Assembly: GCA_964505385.1 (NCBI GenBank)
Contig: CAZDIA010000001.1
Span: forward strand, 1 to 64,000
Reading direction: 5' to 3'
DNA length: 64,000 bases
Source of the DNA: SLJN01 sp964505385
GTDB lineage: Bacteria; Bacteroidota; Rhodothermia; Balneolales; Natronogracilivirgulaceae
Part shown: in pieces, positions 35,148 to 44,559 of the stretch
Position numbering within the stretch: the first letter of the stretch is position 1
Layout: the number at the start of each line of letters is the position of its first letter
Translations under genes and position numbers: made by a program
Notes under the pieces: model-generated
Seen by the model: only the letters and a program-made list of their open reading frames with translations
Told to the model about the DNA's origin: nothing
Databases searched by the model: none

Positions 35148-36713
35148 ATGATTAATCCAAAAATCTATCGCATAGTTCTGATTGCGTTGATCATCGGGCT
35201 GATCCCCTTCTGGAATTCCTGCATCGATGATCTGTCTACCTCACCAATCGACGATAGTGAGATCACTTCAGATCTCGTTTACGACGATCCCGAAAACTTT
35301 CTGCGCGTTTTGGCCAAAATGTATGGAGGCTTCGCAGTAACCGGTCAACAAGGTCCGGCCGGCATGGCCGATATCCAGGGTATTGATGAAGGTTTTTCAA
35401 GTTACCTTCGCCAATACTGGGTAGCACAGGAAATACCTACGGATGAAGCAGTGGTAAGCTGGAGCGATCCAGGGTTGCCTTCATTTAATACGCAAAGCTG
35501 GAACCCTTCCAATGATTTTGTGATGGCTATGTACAACCGTATCTATTATCAGATCACGCTTTCCAATGAATTCATTCGACATGCACGCGAACGTAACGAA
35601 CCTGAAATTCAGGAATATCTGGCCGAGGCTCGTTTCCTCCGTGCTCTGAGCTATTGGCATGCACTGGATCTGTACGGTGGTGAGGTTCCTTTTGTGACAG
35701 AAGATGATCCCATCGGAGCATTTCAACCCAGCCCGATCGGCAGTCAGCGATTGTTTGAGTATATAGAAAGCGAATTGCTGGCAATTGAGGATGCCATAGC
35801 TGCGCCACAGACTAACCAGTATGGGAGGGCAGACCGCGCTGCAGTGTGGATGCTGCTTGCAAGGTTGAATCTGAATGCTGAGGTTTATATCGGCGAATCC
35901 CGCTGGAGTGATGCTGTTACATATAGCCGAAAAGTAATTGAAGAAGGCGGATATGTACTAAACGAAGATTATGAGCATCTTTTCAGAGCAGATAATGATG
36001 AAGCTGATGGAATAATTTTTTCTGTACCCTTTGATGGCAACAGAACCCAGACTTTCGGAGGAACCAACTTTATCATCCATGCGGCCGTAGGTGGCAGTAT
36101 GAGCGCCTCTCAATTCGGTATTACCGGCGGATGGGAAGGGCATCGGGTTACACCGCAATTCGTCGACAAATTCGATGAAGATAATGACGGCCGAGCTCTT
36201 TTCCACAGGGACGGGCAAAACCGTGAAATCAACAACTTTGGTGATTTTAATGACGGATACGCTGTAACCAAATGGCGCAACATCACCTCAACCGGTCAGC
36301 CCGGTTCACGAACCGCATTTGTCGATACGGATTTCCCGATGTTTCGGTTAGCTGAAGCCTACCTGATTTATGCCGAAGCTACTTTGCGTGGAGGTAATGG
36401 CAGCACAGAAACCGCTGCCGGCTTGATCAATGAAATCCGTGAGCGTGCCTATGGTGATGATTCCGGTAATATTAGTGCCGGTGATCTGACATTGGACTTT
36501 GTTCTCGATGAAAGAGCGCGCGAGCTCTACTGGGAAGGACATCGACGGACCGACCTCATCCGCTATAATTATTTCACCACTCCCGACTACGTCTGGGCGT
36601 GGAAAGGCGGCTCTCAGGAGGGCTCCGCATCCTCTAATCACCTCAATATCTACCCGATTCCATCATCGGAAGTAAATGCTAATCCGAATCTTACACAAAA
36701 TCCGGGTTATTAA
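35148..36713 (+). CDS. SusD family glycan-binding lipoprotein, copy 2
   Basis: 521 residues, lipobox Cys25 (FWNSC). The mature start CIDDLSTSPIDD is almost the same as in copy 1, and the SusD motifs are present (AEARFLRALSYWHALDLYGGEVPF, FVLDERARELYWEGHRRTDLIRYNYF). It lies 20 nt behind susC2. Paralogue of the gene at 23572-25143 with the same gene order around it, evidence for duplication of the whole susCDE-lacI block. Confidence 0.95.
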   Translation: MINPKIYRIVLIALIIGLIPFWNSCIDDLSTSPIDDSEITSDLVYDDPENFLRVLAKMYGGFAVTGQQGPAGMADIQGIDEGFSSYLRQYWVAQEIPTDEAVVSWSDPGLPSFNTQSWNPSNDFVMAMYNRIYYQITLSNEFIRHARERNEPEIQEYLAEARFLRALSYWHALDLYGGEVPFVTEDDPIGAFQPSPIGSQRLFEYIESELLAIEDAIAAPQTNQYGRADRAAVWMLLARLNLNAEVYIGESRWSDAVTYSRKVIEEGGYVLNEDYEHLFRADNDEADGIIFSVPFDGNRTQTFGGTNFIIHAAVGGSMSASQFGITGGWEGHRVTPQFVDKFDEDNDGRALFHRDGQNREINNFGDFNDGYAVTKWRNITSTGQPGSRTAFVDTDFPMFRLAEAYLIYAEATLRGGNGSTETAAGLINEIRERAYGDDSGNISAGDLTLDFVLDERARELYWEGHRRTDLIRYNYFTTPDYVWAWKGGSQEGSASSNHLNIYPIPSSEVNANPNLTQNPGY

Positions 36714-36737
36714 TATCAATCACCCTTTAATTTTCGA

Positions 36738-37796
36738 ATGATGAAAACAACACGTTTTTTACCTTTATTGATAGTGCTGATATTCGCAGCGTATTCCTGC
36801 GACCGGGACTCAAACCCGATGGTCAGTGCTGATCCGGTAGCTCCGTCCATCTCTTCGGGGGTGGATGGGGAAAGTTTTGAGTTGACCGAAGACAGCGCTG
36901 AAGAGATTCTCTTTACGCTTGAATGGCAAAGAGCCAGTTTCGGTTATGATGCAGCCATAGAATATGTCATACAAATCAGTGCGACAGGCGACAATTTTGA
37001 GAATAGTAGAAGCCTGGGCAGAACCTATGAAAACAATTTCGAAATCTTCGTCACGGATATCAATTCAAATTTGCTGGCTATGGGGTTCCCGGCCGATCAG
37101 TTTGCTGATATTCAAATACGTGTAGTAGCGCAACTTGATGGCGCCAGGTTTGAGGAAGTTCATTCGGAATATGTCTCAATGTCACTCCGGCCATATTTGG
37201 TTATAATTGAATATCCTGAAATATATGTACCCGGTAGTTATCAGGCTGCAAGCGGATATGGCGGTGACTGGAGCCCGCCTGATGCACCTCCACTATATTC
37301 GTTTGAGGATGACGAAGTATACGAAGGTTATGTATTTATGATCGACAGTGATAATGAATATAAATTTACCTATGAGCGCTCCTGGGATCTCAACTGGGGT
37401 GACAGTGGTGACGGAACGCTGGTTGAAGACGGCCCGAATAATGTTGCCGAAGATTCGGGATTTTACCGGATGGTAGTAGATCTCAATGAATTCAGTTATG
37501 AAACCACACTAACCGAGTGGGGAATCGTAGGTGATGCTACACCTGGCGGCTGGGATTCCGATACGGTAATGGAATACAACCATGACGAGCAACTTTGGAC
37601 TATTACCGCTGATTTGGTCGAAGGAGAGATGAAATTCCGCGCTAATAATGACTGGAGTTTCAACTACGGAGATGATGGAGGCAATTTGCAGGTTGACTGG
37701 GATGGTGATAATATCCCGGTTGAAACAGCCGGAAACTACACGATCAGTCTCAATCTGAAAAGTATCCCGTTTTCTTATGAGATGACCCAAAATTGA
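36738..37796 (+). CDS. SusE/SusF-like starch-binding lipoprotein, copy 2
   Basis: 352 residues, lipobox Cys21 (FAAYSC). N-terminal SusE domain (about 35-150), then two starch-binding modules. The second has the canonical EWGIVGDATPGGWDSDT and EMKFRANNDWSFNYGDDGG motifs. Paralogue of the protein at 25171-26250, and closer than it to the family consensus. Third gene of the second susCDE operon, followed by a GC-rich hairpin and then a LacI gene. Confidence 0.88.
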   Translation: MMKTTRFLPLLIVLIFAAYSCDRDSNPMVSADPVAPSISSGVDGESFELTEDSAEEILFTLEWQRASFGYDAAIEYVIQISATGDNFENSRSLGRTYENNFEIFVTDINSNLLAMGFPADQFADIQIRVVAQLDGARFEEVHSEYVSMSLRPYLVIIEYPEIYVPGSYQAASGYGGDWSPPDAPPLYSFEDDEVYEGYVFMIDSDNEYKFTYERSWDLNWGDSGDGTLVEDGPNNVAEDSGFYRMVVDLNEFSYETTLTEWGIVGDATPGGWDSDTVMEYNHDEQLWTITADLVEGEMKFRANNDWSFNYGDDGGNLQVDWDGDNIPVETAGNYTISLNLKSIPFSYEMTQN

Positions 37797-37811
37797 GTAG
37801 ATCCAAAATAA

Positions 37812-37842
37812 GCACCTGCCGGGCAGTATATCCGGCAGGTGC
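37812..37842 (+). terminator. GC-rich hairpin after susE2
   Basis: Perfect 11-bp stem GCACCTGCCGG (37812-37822) with CCGGCAGGTGC (37832-37842). No T-run follows, so it may stabilise the mRNA end or only weakly terminate. It occupies the place of the copy 1 terminator. Confidence 0.5.
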
Positions 37843-37935
37843 ACATTAACCATAACCAGCCTGTCTTGTTTAGCAAGTGGATTGGAATAAAAGCCCGATG
37901 AATTACAGGCATTTACCTCAGTTAAGGCTACAAGG

Positions 37936-38979
37936 GTGAGCTCAACAATATACGATATTGCCAGACTGGCTGGCGTTAGCATTGCTACCGTTTCCAGGGT
38001 ATTCAATAACAATCCGAAAGTAACAACGGCAACCAGAGATAAAGTGCTGGATGTAGCCTCTTCCCTGGGATATCATCCGCAGGCGATGGCCCAAAGTCTG
38101 GCTCGCCGTAAAACCGGAGTAATCAATGCGATAGTGCCGATTATTTCCAACTATTTTTTTATGGAAATTCTGGCAGGTATGCAGGATGAATTGGCTGAGA
38201 GTGATTTCTATCTGCAAATCTCAAATATCAAAACTAGTGGCGAAGTTCGTGGTGATTTTGTTCGCAAAGAAGTGGAAACCATATTCAACCGAGGTATGTC
38301 CGATGGTTATATCATCATATCTATTCACTTTGATGATAATGATTGGGCTTATTTTAAAAAATTTAAACGCCCAATCGCTCTGATTGATGAGTATTATGCG
38401 GATTTTGACTCGGTATCAGTAAACAGCGTTGAAGGAGCCTACAAAGCTACAAGGAGCCTCATCACTCAGGGGTATCACCGAATCGCTATGATCTGCGCTA
38501 TAGCTGATTCCAAACCGGTAACTGAACGAGGTTCCGGATTTCATAAGGCTCTCCAAGAAGCAGGCATAGAGTTTCATCAGGGGCTTCTTTTTTATGGACA
38601 AGATACCGAAAGAGACGGACATACCGAGCTGAACGGATATCAGGCGATGTCGGCGATTCTGCAAAGTGATCAGAACTTTAATGCTGTATTCTGCAATTCC
38701 GACATACAGGCGCTCGGAGCCTTAAAAGCGATGCAGGATTTTAACAGACAGATTCCAATAGTAGGTTTCGATGATCTCAGTTTTTCCGAATTTCTCGGGC
38801 TTTCGTCAATCAGGCAACCCATGTACAAAATGGGTAGAATAGCGATAGAAAAGCTGATCAAAAGGATTCATTATCCCGACACTGATATCACCCACACCAT
38901 TTTTTCTCCCGAGCTGATAATAAGAAGCAGCTCGTATGCCGGGGACATTAAACGCCCGTCCATAGAAAAAACCGCCTGA
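37936..38979 (+). CDS. LacI family transcription regulator, copy 2
   Basis: 347 residues from a GTG start at the normal family start (SSTIYDIARLAGVS). The HTH has the same recognition helix as copy 1 (VSIATVSRVFN). The hinge AQSLARRKTG and a PBP1-like sugar-binding domain follow. Long stretches of identity to copy 1 (for example IVPIISNYFFME, DGYIIIS, VFCNSDIQ, LSFS) show recent shared origin. Placed directly after susE2. Likely controls the palindromes at 20106 and 31641, and may cross-regulate with copy 1 or form heterodimers. Confidence 0.92.
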   Translation: MSSTIYDIARLAGVSIATVSRVFNNNPKVTTATRDKVLDVASSLGYHPQAMAQSLARRKTGVINAIVPIISNYFFMEILAGMQDELAESDFYLQISNIKTSGEVRGDFVRKEVETIFNRGMSDGYIIISIHFDDNDWAYFKKFKRPIALIDEYYADFDSVSVNSVEGAYKATRSLITQGYHRIAMICAIADSKPVTERGSGFHKALQEAGIEFHQGLLFYGQDTERDGHTELNGYQAMSAILQSDQNFNAVFCNSDIQALGALKAMQDFNRQIPIVGFDDLSFSEFLGLSSIRQPMYKMGRIAIEKLIKRIHYPDTDITHTIFSPELIIRSSSYAGDIKRPSIEKTA

Positions 38980-39198
38980 TGGCTGATTTTAATCCATCAG
39001 TAATAAAAACTGACTGAAGCATACCGGTGATTTTGAATTTTTGTTGAGAAAAATCCCAAACTTTTTTGATCAACATTCTCTACTGGATATATTCACTTAT
39101 AGTTGTCTTAGAGGCATAAAATAGATATGCTTATTCCATATATGGCTTTGACCAGCACTGAGTGAAAGATTTAAAAAGTTACCGGTAATAAAATTATT

Positions 39199-41103
39199 AT
39201 GAGCCAGCGTATATTTATCATAACATTATTTTCATTTTGTCTCGTAACCCTTACCCATTGCGGCGAAGACCCTTACAGTGTACCGGATGATATACCGCAG
39301 GAGGATATCACCTCCATGCCCGATTGGGCTAAGGAAGCGGTCTGGTATCAAATCATGGTGGAGCGGTTTCGCGATGGTGATCCTGATAACAATCCAACCC
39401 TCGAAACGATTGAAGGCTCCTGGCCCCATGATAAACCCGATTCCTGGCACCCGACCGACTGGGGGCATGACTGGTACGCCGAAGAAGAGTGGATGCAGGA
39501 TAGCGACAAAGATTTTTATGAGTCGGTCCACAAGCGTCGCTATGGTGGAGATTTACAAGGGGTGATCGAGAAACTGGATCATATTGAAGAACTCGGTATT
39601 ACGGCCATTTACTTCAATCCGGTGAATGATTCACCATCCTTGCATAAATACGATCCGCGCAGCTATCATCATGTTGATGTCAATTTCGGCCCCGATCCGG
39701 AGGGCGATATGGAGTTGATCGAACAAGAGAATCCCGCCGATCCGGATAGCTGGGTTTGGACCTCGGCCGACAGTCTGTTTCTCGAAGTAATCCGCGAAGC
39801 ACATGACCGGGATATCCGCGTGATTATGGATTACTCTTGGAATCACACCGGCAGTGAATTCTGGGCATTTCGGGATGTGAAGGAAAATCAAGAAGAATCC
39901 GAGTTCACGGAATGGTATAACATTTATTCTTTTGAGGATGAAGAGGAGGGAACTGAGTTTTCCTATCAGAAATGGGCGGGAGTTCCGGAACTGCCCGAAT
40001 TTCAGATTTTTGATGGTCCTGAAGAAATCCCCCATGCGGAGCCTTATGAAGGGAATCTACATCCCGAACTGAAACGCCACATCTTCGCCGTTACCAAACG
40101 CTGGCTTGATCCGAAAGGCGATGGCAGTCTTGAAGGCGGTGTGGACGGTTTTCGTCTCGATGTCGCCGAGTTGCTTCCGATGGATTTCTGGCGGGATTAC
40201 CGTAAATACGTGCGCAGCATCAACCCGGAGGCATACATGGTAGCCGAACTTTGGTGGGATGACTGGCCGGAAAAGCTTCTCGATCCCACACCCTGGCTCG
40301 AAGAGCACGTTTTTGACGCCGCTATGAATTACCGTTGGTACCTGCCTTCACGCAGCTATTTTGCCGGAGCGGAGCCAGTGGTTACCTCACCCTCAGAATT
40401 TGTTAATCATCTGGATTCGGTGCACACAGATTTGACTGAAGAACAATGGCTCGGTTCGATGAATGTAAGTTCTACACACGATACGCCACGCCTTGGCACG
40501 TGCCTGTTCAATACCGGAAAGTACAAATATCAGGCAAATCCCCGAGAGTATGAGGATTATAAAGTCCATCGCCCGGATGACCAAACATGGGAAAACGTCC
40601 GGCAGGTTTATTTGAAGCAATTTACTTACAAAGGCGCACCGCAAATCTGGATGGGTGATGAGTTCGGTATGTGGGGAGCCGATGATCCTGACAACCGGAA
40701 GCCGCTGGTCTGGCCGGATTTGGAGTATGAGGATGAGGTGAGTCACCCGTTTGGCAAGGATCGACCGCGGGATGAGGTAAAACCCGATAAAGAGTTATTT
40801 GATTACATCAGCACACTTGCGCATCTGCGAAGAGAAAATTCAGCACTGATCTACGGTGATATCGATTATGTTCTAGTGGATGATGAACAGGACATGCTGG
40901 CTTATACGCGGTATGACGGCGATCAAAAAATGCTGATCATCTTCAATAATGCCCCGTATCATCAAGAAGCCGAGGTTGAATTGGAAGGAGGGGAACTGCA
41001 AGATCTTTTAGAGGATCGTTCCGAAATTACGGTGGCAGATGGCAATGTACGGATAGATATGCGGGCGAATTCGGGCAGGTTATTCGAGGTGGTTGCCGAA
41101 TAA
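39199..41103 (+). CDS. GH13 alpha-amylase family lipoprotein
   Basis: 634 residues with lipobox Cys21 (LTHC), so likely anchored in a membrane. The GH13 barrel starts at AVWYQIMVERF (about 47) and has conserved regions VIMDYSWNHT (208-217), nucleophile Asp321 (GFRLDVAEL), acid/base Glu350 (MVAELWWD) and Asp428 (SSTHDTPR). The small C-terminal beta domain ends the protein. The sequence style (ERFRDGDPDNNPT, MWGADDPDNRKPLVWPDL) fits neopullulanase/cyclomaltodextrinase-type enzymes that degrade maltodextrins in the periplasm. Close paralogue of the enzyme at 42605-44464. Confidence 0.92.
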   Translation: MSQRIFIITLFSFCLVTLTHCGEDPYSVPDDIPQEDITSMPDWAKEAVWYQIMVERFRDGDPDNNPTLETIEGSWPHDKPDSWHPTDWGHDWYAEEEWMQDSDKDFYESVHKRRYGGDLQGVIEKLDHIEELGITAIYFNPVNDSPSLHKYDPRSYHHVDVNFGPDPEGDMELIEQENPADPDSWVWTSADSLFLEVIREAHDRDIRVIMDYSWNHTGSEFWAFRDVKENQEESEFTEWYNIYSFEDEEEGTEFSYQKWAGVPELPEFQIFDGPEEIPHAEPYEGNLHPELKRHIFAVTKRWLDPKGDGSLEGGVDGFRLDVAELLPMDFWRDYRKYVRSINPEAYMVAELWWDDWPEKLLDPTPWLEEHVFDAAMNYRWYLPSRSYFAGAEPVVTSPSEFVNHLDSVHTDLTEEQWLGSMNVSSTHDTPRLGTCLFNTGKYKYQANPREYEDYKVHRPDDQTWENVRQVYLKQFTYKGAPQIWMGDEFGMWGADDPDNRKPLVWPDLEYEDEVSHPFGKDRPRDEVKPDKELFDYISTLAHLRRENSALIYGDIDYVLVDDEQDMLAYTRYDGDQKMLIIFNNAPYHQEAEVELEGGELQDLLEDRSEITVADGNVRIDMRANSGRLFEVVAE

Positions 41104-41204
41104 ATGAATGTTCTTGAAAATAAATTTGGGTTTGCATTGCGTCCCTATTGAATAAACTACGTCTCACATTCCCCCAAAAAACATGATCTGCTAAAAAATT
41201 AACC

Positions 41205-41242
41205 ATTGGTTGCAACGTTTCTTTGAAATAGTTGCAACCAAT
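41205..41242 (+). promoter_or_regulatory. Operator-like inverted repeat before the antitoxin gene
   Basis: A perfect 12-bp inverted repeat, ATTGGTTGCAAC (41205-41216) and GTTGCAACCAAT (41231-41242), with a 14-nt spacer, ends 8 nt before the antitoxin ATG. Type II antitoxins usually bind such sites to repress their own operon. Confidence 0.6.
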
Positions 41243-41250
41243 TTCTTGTT

Positions 41251-41514
41251 ATGGGAAAATCAAAAAAACATATCGTATGGTACGGGATGAAACTGACGCC
41301 CGAAGAGAAAAAGCAGATTCAGGATTTAGCTGATATCAGAGGAATAAGCCAAAAAGAGGCTGTCATGAATGCCGTGAGAGAGGGTCTGGTTTCGTACAAA
41401 AGTTCTCCTAAAAGCGGGTCACTTCATAAAAAAATGGAACATTTGATTGGTAAAGCCGAAGGGCCGGAAGACCTCTCTTCTAATGATGAATATATGGAAG
41501 ACTTTGGCTACTAA
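41251..41514 (+). CDS. Ribbon-helix-helix-type antitoxin
   Basis: 87 residues. The N-terminal part (HIVWYGMKLTPEEKKQIQDLADIRGISQKEAVMNAVREGL) has the beta-strand then two-helix pattern of ribbon-helix-helix DNA-binding proteins. The acidic, flexible C-terminus is the kind that wraps a toxin. It overlaps the following PIN-toxin reading frame and has a strong inverted repeat just upstream. Antitoxin of a VapBC-type pair. The family assignment is by pattern and context. Confidence 0.7.
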   Translation: MGKSKKHIVWYGMKLTPEEKKQIQDLADIRGISQKEAVMNAVREGLVSYKSSPKSGSLHKKMEHLIGKAEGPEDLSSNDEYMEDFGY

Positions 41515-41922
41515 AACACTGATTGATACCGGCCCCATTGTTGCACTGATTGTCCGAAGAGATCGCTATCATCATTGGTCGGTTTCCATACTGGATGATA
41601 TTTCCGGAATATTGTTGACAAACCCGGCAGTGCTTACGGAGGCATTTCATTTACTTCGAAAGACGGACAAAGGGCCGTCTGTTTTGATGCAAATGATTGA
41701 AGAGAGGTTATCAAGGTTGAGAATCCCTATCCAGCACATCTTAGGTATATTCATCAGCAATATGAAAAATACTTCGATTCTAATGCTTCATTTGCTGATA
41801 TAAATCTTCTCGCACAGTATGAGAACAATATGGAAGCACCCATATTGACAATTGATTCCGACTTTGATATCTACAAAACTGTAGATGGCAAGCCTTTGAA
41901 CATTATAAAGCCGGGGTTTTAA
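41504..41922 (+). pseudogene. PIN-domain toxin (VapC-like), frameshifted
   Basis: Starting at TTG 41504 (or ATG 41483/41486) the frame reads KTLIDTGPIVALIVRRDRYHHW ... NPAVLTEAFHLLRKTD, a PIN-domain N-terminus, and continues to MIEE near 41703. The family pattern then carries on in another frame: VIKVENPYPAHLRYIHQQYE, SFADINLLAQYENN, ILTIDSDFDIYK, up to a TAA at 41920-41922. The change fits loss of one base in the purine run at about 41701-41706. Restored length is about 139 residues, normal for VapC. All four acidic site residues (Asp in LIDTG, Glu in LTEA, Asp in FAD, Asp in TIDSD) survive but in two frames. Either a broken RNase toxin or a sequencing error. Confidence 0.75.
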
Positions 41923-42026
41923 CCCAAGCTTTTCTTGCGTTTTGTTGAATGCTTACGATAAAACTTATGGGATCTTGATGATAGAGTTGATATGTGTGAA
42001 TGTGGTATTTTGAAGCGCGAAATTTA

Positions 42027-42129
42027 CAGACATCAAAATAGCTAATAATTGCCGTATGTTTCGATTTTGGCACTAAACCAGAGTGGGCAAAGTAAAGCAG
42101 ACATTAATAATCGGAAATTTTGATGTCTG
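42027..42129. repeat. Inverted repeat pair, possible small element
   Basis: CAGACATCAAAAT (42027-42039) and its exact inverse ATTTTGATGTCTG (42117-42129) bound a 77-nt AT-rich stretch. It lies between the broken toxin and the Fic remnant. Possible ends of a small non-autonomous element, or a chance hairpin. No transposase and no clear target duplication are seen. Confidence 0.35.
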
Positions 42130-42477
42130 GTAGGAAATAAACGGCAGGAATGGATTCTGTTTACACTCACTGCATTGGAACATATGGCAGAATTCAGCTA
42201 TAATTTATTCAATCAACTTGTAGAGATGAAACAGGATATTTTGCAATACATTCGACAGAAAACTTCGATTCGCAACCCGGATCAGCTGGTGGATATGATT
42301 TTTTCGAACCCTTATACCAAAGTCGCTCATTTTGTTGATAAGCACATTTATGCTGAAAAAACCGCAAGTGATTACCTGAATGAATTGACCGAACTCGGTA
42401 TTTTGGAAAAGAAGGTGATTAGGGGTCATCATTATTACCTGAATAGTGAATTATACAGGTTGATAGAAGAAGTGTAA
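42124..42477 (+). pseudogene. C-terminal remnant of a Fic family protein
   Basis: The frame is open from 42124; the first ATG is only at 42175. The sequence (KRQEWILFTLTALEHMAEF, then helices, then a winged-helix segment ASDYLNELTELGILEKKVIRGHHYYLN) matches the C-terminal end of long Fic-domain proteins. There the family WxxWILF helix follows the catalytic Fic core. The catalytic HPFxxGNGR motif and the whole N-terminus are absent in the preceding 200 nt. It is therefore a 5'-truncated remnant, although the short ORF could still be translated as a DNA-binding fragment. Confidence 0.65.
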
Positions 42478-42604
42478 AATCTGAAACTGAATCAGAATTT
42501 TTATATTACACCTTAAATCCCGAGAACGGGTATCAAAAATTAAGGCGCGTTATTCACAAAACATACCTTAATGGAATCCGGTATTTTAAATAAAATCCAA
42601 AAGC

Positions 42605-44464
42605 ATGAATCAACTTTTTCTTTATACATTGGTGTTATCGATCATTGTGGTCTGTGCCGGGGTGGTACCGGCAGCTACAATACAGGATGAAAATGAGAGT
42701 CGGCAGAAAAATACCGTTACCGGCGAAAACATCCCCGAATGGGCCGAAAATGTAGTCTGGTATCAGATCTTCCCGGAGCGGTTTCGTCAGGGCGACTCGA
42801 CGAATAACCCGACTGCCGACCGCATCCGCGACCCACACGGCTATGATCTCAAAGCGCCGGAGGGATGGGAAATCACGCCGTGGACCAGCGACTGGTATCA
42901 GCGGGCCGACTGGGAGCAGCGCATCGGTCCGCGTTTTTTTGATTCGGTATTTTCCCGCAGATACGGCGGCGATTTGCAAGGAGTGATCGATAAACTGGAT
43001 TATCTGGAAGATCTCGGAGTAACAGCCATTTACTTCAATCCCATTTTTGATGCGGTTACCATGCACAAATACGATGCGAGTTATTATCATCACATCGACC
43101 GGTTTTTCGGTCCTGATCCGGAAGGTGATGCGGAAATTATGGCAGAAGAAGATCCCAACGATCCGGATACCTGGCAGTGGACTTCTGCTGATAAGTTATT
43201 TCTCGAACTTTTAGAAGAAGCTCAGGATCGCGGAATTCGCATCATTCTTGATGGAGTATGGAATCATACCGGACCGCATTTCTGGGCATTTCAGGATATC
43301 GTTGAACACGGAGAAGATTCCGATTATGTGGATTGGTATAAAGTGAATGAGTTCGGAGAAGAATACGAATTCGGTTTTGATTATGAGGGATGGTGGGGCT
43401 ATGCTGGTTTGCCGGAATTCACGGAAATCGATGAAAATCTGCATCCCGAAGTCAAACAACACATTTTTGACGTCACCGAGCGCTGGATGGCCCCCGACGG
43501 CGATCCGGATCGTGGAATTGACGGATGGCGCCTGGATGTGCCGTTTGAGGTTGGCAATGATTTCTGGCGGGACTGGCACGAACATGTACACAGCATCAAA
43601 GACGATGTATTAACCATCGCCGAAACCTGGGATGATGGGGCATTGGACCTGGTTTCTGACGACATGTTCGGTGCGGTGATGAACTATCGTTGGACGTACG
43701 CTACCAGTGAGTTTTTCATCAATCGGACAATTACTGCCGATGAGTTGGATGAACGCCTGGAAGATCTGCGTGATGATTTTACATCCGCCAATAACCGATC
43801 CATGCAAAACCTGATGGACGGTCATGATACCGAGCGGCTGGCCACGCAGATTGTCAATGCCGACAATCCTTTCAAAGAAGACACGCGGCTGGATGAAGTT
43901 GAAAAAGCGATGGAGTATGACGTAAGAAAGCCTCGGGATGAGGAGTGGGACGTGTTAAAGCTGGTCTCGCTGTTTCAGTTTACTTATGTGGGCTCGCCGA
44001 TGGTCTATTACGGCACCGAAGCGGGAATGTGGGGCGCTGATGATCCCGACGACCGAAAGCCAATGGTATGGCCGGATTTGGAATACGATGATGAGGTAAA
44101 TCATCCCTACGGTTTGGACAGACCACGGGACGAGGTGAGTTTTAATCATGATTTGCATGAGTGGTATAAACGATTGGGAGAGCTGAGAAACACCTATGAA
44201 GTTCTGGGCAGCGGCGAGTTTAAGAGACTGTATGCAGAAAAGGACAGGCAGGTATTTATCTTTGCTCGCTATTTGTCAGAAGATGAATGGGCTATTGTGG
44301 CATTAAACCGGGAAGAAGAGCCGATTACCGCAGAAGTGGATACCGGGGATTTTGACCTTTCTGATGAAATCCATGATGCCCTTTCCGGCAAATCCTTTCC
44401 GGTGGATGACGGAACCATCCGGATAGAGCTGGAAGAAGTTTCCGGCGCGGTATTGGTTGAATAA
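42605..44464 (+). CDS. GH13 alpha-amylase family enzyme, periplasmic
   Basis: 619 residues with a cleavable signal peptide (near VPAATIQ) and no lipobox at the cleavage site. GH13 motifs are VVWYQIFPERF (about 50), IRIILDGVWNHTG, nucleophile Asp311 (GWRLDVPFEV), acid/base Glu340 (LTIAETWDD) and Asp408 (LMDGHDTERL). Paralogue of the lipoprotein enzyme at 39199-41103, from which it is separated by the decayed toxin/Fic island. Likely hydrolyses maltodextrins taken up by the SusCD pairs. Differences in anchoring suggest different locations or products. Confidence 0.92.
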   Translation: MNQLFLYTLVLSIIVVCAGVVPAATIQDENESRQKNTVTGENIPEWAENVVWYQIFPERFRQGDSTNNPTADRIRDPHGYDLKAPEGWEITPWTSDWYQRADWEQRIGPRFFDSVFSRRYGGDLQGVIDKLDYLEDLGVTAIYFNPIFDAVTMHKYDASYYHHIDRFFGPDPEGDAEIMAEEDPNDPDTWQWTSADKLFLELLEEAQDRGIRIILDGVWNHTGPHFWAFQDIVEHGEDSDYVDWYKVNEFGEEYEFGFDYEGWWGYAGLPEFTEIDENLHPEVKQHIFDVTERWMAPDGDPDRGIDGWRLDVPFEVGNDFWRDWHEHVHSIKDDVLTIAETWDDGALDLVSDDMFGAVMNYRWTYATSEFFINRTITADELDERLEDLRDDFTSANNRSMQNLMDGHDTERLATQIVNADNPFKEDTRLDEVEKAMEYDVRKPRDEEWDVLKLVSLFQFTYVGSPMVYYGTEAGMWGADDPDDRKPMVWPDLEYDDEVNHPYGLDRPRDEVSFNHDLHEWYKRLGELRNTYEVLGSGEFKRLYAEKDRQVFIFARYLSEDEWAIVALNREEEPITAEVDTGDFDLSDEIHDALSGKSFPVDDGTIRIELEEVSGAVLVE

Positions 44465-44488
44465 TTTCTTTAAAATAAATTGAAAATG

Positions 44489-44527
44489 AAAAAACCGGCA
44501 GACATTAGATTACATATCTGCCGGTTT
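44489..44527. terminator. Bidirectional terminator between convergent genes
   Basis: Perfect stem AAACCGGCAGA (44492-44502) with TCTGCCGGTTT (44517-44527). On the minus strand it is followed by a run of T, serving the propeller gene. On the plus strand it has only TTT, serving the GH13 gene weakly. Confidence 0.85.
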
Positions 44528-44559
44528 AAATGATTCAACCCAAAAGATGAGATTTATTT

